Shown here: positions 1 through 5,188 of the stretch, one piece after another
Layout: every line of letters starts with the position of its first letter
How positions within the stretch are numbered: position 1 is the first letter of the stretch
Source: Alphaproteobacteria bacterium
GTDB lineage: Bacteria > Pseudomonadota > Alphaproteobacteria > UBA828
Length of the DNA stretch: 5,188 nucleotides
Direction: 5' to 3'
Assembly (NCBI GenBank): GCA_030604165.1
Contig: JAUVWK010000227.1
Location: 1 to 5,188 of the forward strand
Program-made: the position numbers and the translations under genes
The notes under the pieces: model-generated
Database searches by the model: none
What the model was told of the DNA's origin: nothing
What the model saw: the letters and a program-made list of their open reading frames with translations, nothing else

Positions 1-2747
1 CCGCCGCCCAGGCGCTTTACCGGGCCGGGCTGGCGCAGGCGCCGGGCTCGGCTAAGCTGCGCAACAATTTGGGCATGTCGCTGATCCTGAGCGGCCAGTA
101 CGGCGAGGCCATCGCCACGCTCAAGCGCATCGTCATCGACGCCGCCGCCAGCCCGCTCAACCGGCAAAACTTGGCCCTGGCCCATGGCCTTTCGGGCCAT
201 GATCGGGAATCCGCCAAGCTCGCCCGTGTCGATCTGCCGCCGGCTTCGGTGGCGAATAACCTCAATTATTACGCCTCATTGCGCGCCCGCGACGAATCGC
301 GGCCCTTTGCGGCCGATCTCGGCATTGCCGACAGCGCCAGCGAAGCGGCGACCGAAACCGCGAGCGATGAACCGGCGGTCGTCAACGATCGTGCCGCGCC
401 GGCGCGCCATTTGGCGGCGCTGTCACCCGGCTTAGCCGTGGCCCCCGACTTAACCGTTGCCACAATGCCGCTTGACCACCAGCCGACCTACGAGCCCTTC
501 GCCCGCGCCGGCGAGAGCAGGGCGGTGGCCCCGAGCGCGGCTTGGGCCGCGGCCCAGGCGGCACGGGCAGCGAACCACGATGGCACCGCCTGGCGACCCG
601 ACGTCTTCGCCCTGGCCGATTACGCCAAGAGCATGATGACTCGCGCCGGCGACACCGCGGATACCGCGTCGGCCGGCCTTGGCGGCCCCGAGACCTTTAA
701 CGCCGCCGCCATCGCCTTCGCCAACCATGGCGCAGCGCTACGCGCGCCAGCCGCTCGGAGCACCGCGGCAAGTCGCGACGCCAGCGCCGCTTGGGCCTGG
801 CCCGGACCGATCGCGCTTTGGGCCGCCGGAAATTTCGCCGCCAGCGCGACCAGTGACCGCGCCGCCAGCCCGGAGCTGTGGAACCACCTCGCCGTCCGCG
901 ACGGCGCTCCGCACAGTTGGCTCTCCAGCCTCCAGGTCCCCACTGAGGTGGCGGATAACGCCGCCCTGCCCGCGCGCCTGATGGCGGCGCTGCCACGCGG
1001 CGCGCAAACCAGCTCGCCGCCCGCCGGCACTTCTCCCGCTAGCTCCTTCCCCGCCGGCCCCGTGGCGGTCGAGCAAGAGCAGGTCTACGAACCCTTCGCC
1101 TTCGCTTACGAAAGCAAGGCGCCGTTCGCGGCTTGGGCCGTGACCCAGGCGGCACGGGCAGCGAGCCATGATACGGCCTGGCAACCCAATATCTTCGCCC
1201 CGGCCGATTATGCCGCGCTCATGCCGGCTCGCGCCGATGCTAGTGCCGACACGGCATCGGCCGCCCTTGCCGCCGGGCTCACCAACCGTGGCGCGACGCT
1301 GAGCACGCCGGCCGCCCAGGCAAATCTCGACGCCGCCGCCGCTTGGGCCTGGCCCGGACCGATCGCGCTTTGGGCCGCCGGAAACTTTGCCGCCGGCGAC
1401 GGCACTCGGCTCGCCAGCCTCGGCGCGCCCGCGGCGGCGGTGGATAATGCTGCGCCCCCCCCACGCCCGATGGCGGCGCTGCGCCGCGGCGCGCGCTTCG
1501 GCCCCCCGCCCATCGGCGCCGCGGCGATTAACCGACAGCCGACCTACGAACCCTTCGTCCATGCCTCCGAGCGCCCGGCAACGACGCCGAGCGCGGCCTG
1601 GGTCGCGGCCCAGGCGGGACGGGCAGCGCACCGCGATCGCGCGCCCTGGCGGCCCACCGCCGTCGCCCTGGGCGAATACGCGGCGCTCATGCCGGCCCGT
1701 ACCGACGCCGCTGCCGAGACAGCGGGAGCTGTCGAGAGCGCAGGCGAATTTACCTTGGCGCCATCCCGGGACCAGGGCTCATCGTGGGAAATATCCGCCT
1801 GGCAAGCCGCCTATGCCTATGAGGTCGATAGCGCCAAAAGAAGTAACACTTCGGAGAGGGTCCAGCCTTCCGAGGCAAGCGCTATCCCCCAAATGTGGCC
1901 GCTGCCGAGCCCGACGGATGTCGCGCCCGCAGCGGCGCCGGTGACGGTGTTGTCGAAACCTATTTCCGCTTGGGCCGTACGCCGGATTGCCCAGCGACTT
2001 AATGGCGGCGATACCTCTGTGCCCGGTTTGTGGGCCCGGCCTAGGGCGCCGCAAACCAGGAGCCAAGACGTGTCGGCATCGGCCGAAGCACGAGACGAGC
2101 GTGGGCTGACCGGCAAAGCCGCCGAGCATCACTTCGGCAACGCCCTTGCAACGCATCACAAGGCCCCGACATGGTCGCGCAAACCGCCCTGGCAGGTGGC
2201 GCGCCCAGCTCTTTCGTTGCCGGCGAATCTCGATCGAGCGCGGCAAGTGCTGCCGCCGGTCCTAAACCGTGTTAGTGGCGCCGCGGAGCCGTCGCGGAGC
2301 AACGCCGTTGCAACGCTGCGCAACGCCTCGGCAACGGCACCGATTGCACCGCCTCTGCGACCCGTTCCGGCCTCGCCGTCCGGCGCCGGAGCCGGTCACG
2401 GCCAATTCCTCGAAGCCGTGCTACGCCTGCCGGGTATCGGCGGTCGTTTCTCCACCTCCGTCGCCCCAACCGCGATTTCGGTGGGCAAGGCGGCGACCGG
2501 CGACGGTAGCGCGCGGGAAGCGCCGCTACCCGACCGCGCCGCGCATGAGCCGACCGGGAGCAGCGGAGCGTTGCCCGCCGGAGCCATGGCTATTTCCCTG
2601 CGGCGCTCCGAAGGCGCGCGCTTCTCGTTCATGACGCAGGATGAAATTCTCGCCGTGGACAGCCAGAGCCTGAGTATCGCGGAATGGCCAGACTATGACC
2701 GGCGTATCCGTGAGCTGCTGCGGAGTCTGCAAGGCGCCCATATGTAG
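1..2747 (+). CDS. TadD-like TPR protein with very long Ala/Pro-rich repeat extension (5' partial)
   Basis: The reading frame is open from base 3 to the TAG at 2745-2747, so the gene begins upstream. The first in-window ATG (69) lies inside a TPR helix and is not a credible start. Visible codons before and after it read as TPR repeats (ALYRAGLAQAPGSAKLRNNLG, then SGQYGEAIATLKR, then RQNLALAHGLSG), ending near NNLNYYASLR. This layout resembles alphaproteobacterial TadD, a TPR lipoprotein needed for Tad/Flp pilus assembly; the lipoprotein signal would be upstream and is not seen. Numbering from the ATG at 69, residues ~104-560 carry tandem Trp-containing repeats, ~560-840 are low-complexity with degenerate SAW motifs, and ~840-892 form a less biased tail (ARFSFMTQDEILAVDSQSLS...). 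TadD proteins are usually only a few hundred residues, so the >800-residue extension is anomalous. I recognise no domain in it. The TPR call is fairly firm; the TadD assignment is moderate. Confidence 0.8.
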   Translation, partial: AAQALYRAGLAQAPGSAKLRNNLGMSLILSGQYGEAIATLKRIVIDAAASPLNRQNLALAHGLSGHDRESAKLARVDLPPASVANNLNYYASLRARDESRPFAADLGIADSASEAATETASDEPAVVNDRAAPARHLAALSPGLAVAPDLTVATMPLDHQPTYEPFARAGESRAVAPSAAWAAAQAARAANHDGTAWRPDVFALADYAKSMMTRAGDTADTASAGLGGPETFNAAAIAFANHGAALRAPAARSTAASRDASAAWAWPGPIALWAAGNFAASATSDRAASPELWNHLAVRDGAPHSWLSSLQVPTEVADNAALPARLMAALPRGAQTSSPPAGTSPASSFPAGPVAVEQEQVYEPFAFAYESKAPFAAWAVTQAARAASHDTAWQPNIFAPADYAALMPARADASADTASAALAAGLTNRGATLSTPAAQANLDAAAAWAWPGPIALWAAGNFAAGDGTRLASLGAPAAAVDNAAPPPRPMAALRRGARFGPPPIGAAAINRQPTYEPFVHASERPATTPSAAWVAAQAGRAAHRDRAPWRPTAVALGEYAALMPARTDAAAETAGAVESAGEFTLAPSRDQGSSWEISAWQAAYAYEVDSAKRSNTSERVQPSEASAIPQMWPLPSPTDVAPAAAPVTVLSKPISAWAVRRIAQRLNGGDTSVPGLWARPRAPQTRSQDVSASAEARDERGLTGKAAEHHFGNALATHHKAPTWSRKPPWQVARPALSLPANLDRARQVLPPVLNRVSGAAEPSRSNAVATLRNASATAPIAPPLRPVPASPSGAGAGHGQFLEAVLRLPGIGGRFSTSVAPTAISVGKAATGDGSAREAPLPDRAAHEPTGSSGALPAGAMAISLRRSEGARFSFMTQDEILAVDSQSLSIAEWPDYDRRIRELLRSLQGAHM
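378..947 (+). repeat. Intragenic protein repeat, copy 1 (190 codons)
   Basis: First copy of a repeat inside the TadD-like gene. Its ordered blocks are VVNDRAAPARHLAALSPG (378), QPTYEPF (480), SAAWAAAQAARAANHD (534), FALADYAKSMMTRAGDTADTASA (near 606), and AWAWPGPIALWAAGNFAA (from about 787). The same blocks recur in the same order in copy 2. Copy 1 is longer than copy 2, partly through extra sequence after the AWAWPGPIALW block (near WNHLAVRDGAPHSW). Boundaries are my choice, set at the start of the PAR-x-x-AAL block. Confidence 0.8.
948..1439 (+). repeat. Intragenic protein repeat, copy 2 (164 codons)
   Basis: Second copy, with blocks VADNAALPARLMAALPRG (948), QVYEPF (1080), AAWAVTQAARAASHD (1128), FAPADYAALMPARADASADT (near 1194), and AWAWPGPIALWAAGNFAA (near 1338). 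DNA identity with copy 1 is very high in places: bases 1338-1384 match 786-832 without a mismatch (47 bp), and 1144-1164 match 553-573 exactly (21 bp). Identity at third codon positions points to duplication or gene conversion rather than only protein-level constraint. Confidence 0.8.
1440..1742 (+). repeat. Intragenic protein repeat, copy 3 (partial, decaying)
   Basis: Third copy, with blocks VDNAAPPPRPMAALRRGA (1440), QPTYEPF (1536), SAAWVAAQAGRAAHRD (1590), and ALGEYAALMPARTDAAAETA (near 1668). It stops before the AWAWPGPIALW block, which is absent. Further downstream only isolated echoes remain: SAWQAAYAYE at 1794 and SAWAVRRIAQRLNGGD at 1965. The array therefore fades towards the 3' end. 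Confidence 0.7.
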
Positions 2748-3004
2748 CTGAGCGGGCGATGAAACTGGCTCGGCACGGTTACCTTGGTTCTCGTCGGTCA
2801 AGGGAGTTACGCCTATTTCGCCAACCCGAATGCACGCGGCATATCGACATGATAGCGACGACTCGACTGTCACTCTCGACTCGCCACGGCGAATTGTCCG
2901 GCCTCCGCCTTGCGCCGCGGCGAGCGTCGTTGCGGCACGAGCCGAATGCCGCTCATGGCGACCGTGGTTTGGCTTCTTGCCGTGCGACCCAAGCGACTAG
3001 TTTC

Positions 3005-3022
3005 ATACCTCATACGAGGTAT
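3005..3022. promoter_or_regulatory. Inverted repeat ATACCTC-N4-GAGGTAT, possible operator
   Basis: Arms 3005-3011 (ATACCTC) and 3016-3022 (GAGGTAT) are perfectly complementary around the four-base spacer ATAC. A dyad of this size in the AT-richer part of an intergenic region could be the binding site of a dimeric regulator. A short T-run (3026-3029) follows three bases later, so a weak terminator for upstream transcription is the alternative, although the stem is short and not very GC-rich. Function is inferred only from symmetry and location. Confidence 0.3.
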
Positions 3023-3094
3023 CGATTTTCTTCCGTCATAGAGAGATAGTCAGTGTTCCTCATGCGTCGAATTAATCCCTCGACATTTCGGTTT

Positions 3095-3109
3095 GGCGCG
3101 CTGCGCGCC
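3095..3109. repeat. Small GC inverted repeat (GGCGCG-CTG-CGCGCC)
   Basis: A perfect 6-bp stem with a 3-base loop would form a tight hairpin in RNA. No T-run follows it, so it does not look like an intrinsic terminator. It lies about 265 bases before the ATPase start and could be part of a 5' untranslated region. In GC-rich DNA such a short palindrome can easily arise by chance. Confidence 0.3.
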
Positions 3110-3145
3110 GGCGTTACGTCGCGGGTGGGCTGAGGGGGAGTGTAA

Positions 3146-3370
3146 GTGGACAGGAACGATCAATTTCGTCAAAGTCGCCGTGGAGCGGGCTCGTCGAGGC
3201 GTTGTGTGAGCGTTGTGCCTTGGCTCGCACCCGCCGATGGCGCGAATGATGGCACGAATATTGCGCTTTCAGTGCATGGACAGGGCATGGAGTCCGAGCG
3301 ACTAGTCCCTGCGACTCACGCGCCGGACAGGCTGGATTGCGGCGCGGCAGAGCCTAACCAGGCGAGGTAG
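3146..3370 (+). CDS. Doubtful small ORF upstream of the ATPase (74 codons, GTG start)
   Basis: In favour: a purine-rich GAGGGGGAG (3132-3140) lies five bases before the GTG, and the TAG (3368-3370) ends three bases before the ATPase ATG, a spacing that would allow translational coupling. The stop also overlaps the ATPase ribosome-binding site. Against: the product is Arg- and Ser-rich with no recognisable domain, membrane segment or signal peptide, and by hand count only about 45 of 74 codons end in G or C, well below what the flanking genes appear to use. It may be a leader ORF or, more likely, chance open frame. Confidence 0.2.
   Translation: MDRNDQFRQSRRGAGSSRRCVSVVPWLAPADGANDGTNIALSVHGQGMESERLVPATHAPDRLDCGAAEPNQAR
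3364..3368 (+). promoter_or_regulatory. Ribosome-binding site for the ATPase gene
   Basis: GAGGT matches the anti-Shine-Dalgarno complement and sits five bases before the ATG at 3374. It supports that ATG as the start rather than an internal codon. Confidence 0.65.
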
Positions 3371-3373
3371 CAA

Positions 3374-4627
3374 ATGGCTACAATAAATCCCGTCGCGGCA
3401 ACGCAAGAGTACGCGCAGATGGCGTTGGAGGCGGCGCGCGTCTTCCGGCCGTCGACACCGGTCGAGGAGCGTGCCTTGTTCGCGGGCAGATCGGAGCAGC
3501 TGCGCATGGTGATTGACGCCGTGGTCCAGCCCGGCCAGCACGCCATCGTGTTCGGTGAGCGGGGCGTTGGAAAAACCTCGTTGGCCAATGTTCTGCCGAG
3601 TTTTTTCAAGGGCACCGGCGAGCAGATCCTCGCGCCGCGCGTAAATTGCGATCTGACCGACGACTTTTCCTCGGTTTGGCGCAAGGTGTTCACGGAAATT
3701 CAGTTCGCCCGCAAGGTGCGGGGGCCTGGCTTCGGCTCCGTCGGCAGCGACGAGATCGATACGCTGCTCGCCGAATTGCCGGATCGGCTGACACCGGACG
3801 AGATCCGCAAAAGCCTGACCCTGCTGGGTCGCGGGGCGCTGCTGATCCTGATCATGGACGAGTTCGACCGGATTCCGAAGGGCGAGGCGACGGCCCTGTT
3901 CGCGGACACCATAAAGACGCTGTCCGATCATTCGGTGGCGGCGACATTGGTTCTGGTGGGGGTCGCCGATTCGGTCGATGGCCTGCTGCAGGAGCACGAA
4001 TCCATCTCGCGCGCCTTGGTCCAGGTGCCGCTGCCGCGCGCGAGCAAGGAAGAGATCGAAAAAATCATCGAGAATGGACTGGCCCGGTTGTCGCTGCGGA
4101 TCGACTACGAGGGCCTGCGTCATATCGCTCTTTTGGCGCAAGGATTGCCGCATTACGCCCATCTTCTGGGACTCAACGCGGCCCGCCTGGCGCTCGACGC
4201 CGGCAGCAGGCGGGTCGATATGGGCCATGTCGAAGCCGCCATAAAACGGGCCTTGAGCCAGGCCCAGCAATCCATTCGCAACGCCTACGTCCTGGCCATC
4301 ACGGCGACCCGCCCCGAGAGCCTGTATCCGCAGGTCTTGATGTCCTGCGCTCTGGCGCAGTCGGACGAGCTCGGCTACTTCGCCCCCTCGGACGTGCGGC
4401 CGCAGCTCAGCCGGATCATGCGGCGCGAGTACGATATCCCTTCGTTTGCGCGGCATTTGAAGGAGTTCTCCGAGCGGCGTGGGCCGGTCCTCAACAAGAT
4501 CGGTCCGGACCATTCCGTGCGCTACCGCTTCGCCAATCCGCTCATGCAGCCCTACGTCATGATGCACGGCGTCGCGCAGGGCATGGTCGAGCCGCTGGCG
4601 TTGGTCGAAGCCCTGCGGACCGGCTAA
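3374..4627 (+). CDS. Orc1/Cdc6-like AAA+ ATPase
   Basis: A 417-residue, apparently complete P-loop ATPase. FAGRSEQL (36-43) is the usual lead-in of ORC/Cdc6/AAA_16-type proteins. Walker A is GERGVGKTS (61-69, K67 and T68), Walker B is LLILIMDEFDRI (156-167, D162 and E163), and LVGVADS (194-200) sits where sensor 1 is expected. R213 in ESISRALVQVPLPR is a candidate arginine finger. GLPHYAHLLGLNAA (257-270) lies in the alpha-helical lid. Residues ~300-400 (LYPQVLMSCALAQ..., FARHLKEFSERRGPVL..., RYRFANPLMQPYV) have the pattern of a winged-helix domain, which in relatives binds DNA. No membrane segment or signal peptide is seen, so it is probably cytoplasmic. The family binds and hydrolyses ATP; what this member remodels or loads is unknown. 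Start supported by GAGGT at 3364. It may be co-transcribed with the VanZ-like gene 87 bases downstream. An ATPase related to mobile-element or defence proteins is possible, but no partner gene is visible. Confidence 0.88.
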   Translation: MATINPVAATQEYAQMALEAARVFRPSTPVEERALFAGRSEQLRMVIDAVVQPGQHAIVFGERGVGKTSLANVLPSFFKGTGEQILAPRVNCDLTDDFSSVWRKVFTEIQFARKVRGPGFGSVGSDEIDTLLAELPDRLTPDEIRKSLTLLGRGALLILIMDEFDRIPKGEATALFADTIKTLSDHSVAATLVLVGVADSVDGLLQEHESISRALVQVPLPRASKEEIEKIIENGLARLSLRIDYEGLRHIALLAQGLPHYAHLLGLNAARLALDAGSRRVDMGHVEAAIKRALSQAQQSIRNAYVLAITATRPESLYPQVLMSCALAQSDELGYFAPSDVRPQLSRIMRREYDIPSFARHLKEFSERRGPVLNKIGPDHSVRYRFANPLMQPYVMMHGVAQGMVEPLALVEALRTG

Positions 4628-4714
4628 GACCAAGGAGCGGCGAGAGTGTGGCGAACCGGCACGGAACGCAATCGCCGAACCCCATAATACCGTGACTCGT
4701 CCGGGTGCTTTTGG
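4628..4714. other. Short spacer between ATPase and VanZ-like genes
   Basis: An AAGGAG at 4632-4637, just past the ATPase stop, is followed eight bases later by GTG (4646), which opens only 13 codons before TAA at 4685-4687. A second GTG at 4648 opens 15 codons. No terminator hairpin is evident, which leaves read-through from the ATPase into the VanZ-like gene possible. Confidence 0.4.
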
Positions 4715-5149
4715 ATGCCTGGGGGCGGGGCGGCAGTGAAGCAGCTAGCGTCGGGCAGCTTTGCCTTGCCCACCTCGGCGCCGTGGCTGCGGCTGCAATG
4801 TCGACGGGGGGCGTGGCTTGGGGTCGTCGCCATCGCCGTGCTTTCGTTGCTGCCCGGCGACGAGTCGATAAGCTTTGGGCTGATCGATAAGATTGAGCAT
4901 TTCCTCGCTTACGCGGCGCTCGGCTGCGTGGCCCTCTTGGGATGGCGCGAGCGGTATCCGCGGCGCTTGTTGGTGCCCGCCATGCTGGTCCTTGGCGGCC
5001 TTTTGGAGGCCGCGCAATTCGGCGTGCCCGGGCGCTTGCCCGACTATCTGGATATAGCGGCGAACGTCGCGGGAACCGGGCTCGGCGTCGCCCTGGCATT
5101 CGCCCTGGAACGTTTCGCCAGGCGAATTGCCGACCGATACCGGGGCTGA
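4715..5149 (+). CDS. VanZ-like membrane protein
   Basis: A 144-residue protein with about four hydrophobic segments: near residues 33-47 (AWLGVVAIAVLSLLP), 60-77, 85-102 and 111-131, followed by an Arg-rich cytoplasmic-type tail. The VanZ-family signature is clear: D58-K59 then H62-F63 and A65-Y66 at the second segment, E98..Q101 at the third, and R107, D110, D113, N117 and G120 leading into the last. VanZ itself gives low-level teicoplanin resistance in enterococci; the role of short proteobacterial homologues is not established, so no resistance function is claimed. Start is uncertain: the ATG at 4715 has no good ribosome-binding site, while an in-frame GTG at 4736 (residue 8) has GGGGGCGGGG five bases upstream and would trim only the unconserved N-terminus. 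Same strand as the ATPase, possibly in one transcript. Confidence 0.85.
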   Translation: MPGGGAAVKQLASGSFALPTSAPWLRLQCRRGAWLGVVAIAVLSLLPGDESISFGLIDKIEHFLAYAALGCVALLGWRERYPRRLLVPAMLVLGGLLEAAQFGVPGRLPDYLDIAANVAGTGLGVALAFALERFARRIADRYRG

Positions 5150-5188
5150 AACACGGCCGCGCCCACGCGCCTTCCCTGCCCGCTCCAC

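Larger units (their letters stand above)
2748..3373. other. Intergenic region, 626 bases, no convincing gene
   Basis: All three + frames here lack the strong third-position GC bias and protein-like composition of the flanking genes. It contains a 7-bp inverted repeat (3005-3022), a 6-bp GC inverted repeat (3095-3109), a CGACTCG direct repeat (2859-2865 and 2877-2883), and a doubtful small ORF (3146-3370). The stretch around 3000-3100 is the most AT-rich part and is the likeliest place for a promoter serving the ATPase gene, but I could not find a clear -35/-10 pair. There is no strong hairpin-plus-T-run terminator directly after the TadD-like gene. Confidence 0.6.

Noticed and set aside
738..1631. 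A 297-codon open frame on the - strand opposite the repeat region
   Set aside because: Its Gly/Arg-rich product mirrors the Ala/Pro-rich repeats on the + strand; no start signal or domain supports it.
378..1742. Repeats as a CRISPR array or mobile-element repeats
   Set aside because: The units are long (~490-570 bp), preserve one reading frame, vary in length and lack short identical repeats with unique spacers, so they are intragenic protein repeats.
2759..3049. A 96-codon ATG frame just after the TadD-like gene
   Set aside because: The product is Arg/His/Ser-rich with no domain; ribosome-binding site is weak (GAGCGGG); codon use does not resemble the neighbouring genes.
3095..3109. GC hairpin as an intrinsic terminator
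   Set aside because: No T-run follows, and it lies some 350 bases after the upstream stop codon.
3302..4633. A 443-codon open frame on the - strand opposite the ATPase gene
   Set aside because: It lies almost entirely opposite a gene with clear Walker motifs; its product is Arg/Gln/His-rich with no recognisable domain, as expected for the antisense of GC-rich coding DNA.
3646..4695. A 349-codon + strand frame overlapping the ATPase
   Set aside because: It overlaps the ATPase in another frame and is Arg/Gly/Pro-rich without motifs. Only its last codons pass beyond the ATPase stop.
4745..5188. A - strand frame opposite the VanZ-like gene, open to the window end
   Set aside because: It is a shadow of the VanZ-like gene, whose family signature residues and membrane segments are clear on the + strand.

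Overview
The window is GC-rich, and its clear genes strongly prefer G or C at third codon positions. All recognisable genes lie on the + strand. The protein types (a TadD-like TPR protein, an Orc1/Cdc6-like AAA ATPase, a VanZ-like membrane protein) and the composition fit an alphaproteobacterium, perhaps near Rhodospirillales. That placement is an inference; there is no rRNA or marker gene to confirm it.

Layout: (1) Positions 1-2747 hold the 3' part of a very long gene whose start lies upstream of the window. Its first ~90 visible codons are TPR helices resembling TadD, the Flp/Tad pilus assembly lipoprotein. The remaining ~800 residues are an Ala/Pro-rich extension containing two well-preserved copies and one decaying copy of a Trp-containing repeat of about 165-190 residues, then a degenerate stretch and a short, more ordinary-looking C-terminal tail. 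(2) Positions 2748-3373 are a 626-base stretch without a convincing gene. It is less coding-like, carries a 7-bp inverted repeat (3005-3022) and a small GC hairpin (3095-3109), and has one doubtful 74-codon ORF ending just before the next gene. (3) Positions 3374-4627 encode a 417-residue P-loop AAA+ ATPase of the Orc1/Cdc6-like type, with clear Walker A and B motifs and a probable C-terminal winged-helix region. (4) After an 87-base gap, 4715-5149 encodes a small VanZ-like membrane protein. The last 39 bases hold nothing recognisable.

The first gene probably belongs to the end of a tad (tight adherence) pilus cluster. The ATPase and VanZ-like genes may be co-transcribed, but nothing in the sequence ties their functions to each other or to the pilus. 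No tRNA, rRNA, CRISPR array, insertion sequence or attachment site was seen. The most unusual element is the repeat-bearing extension of the TadD-like protein.
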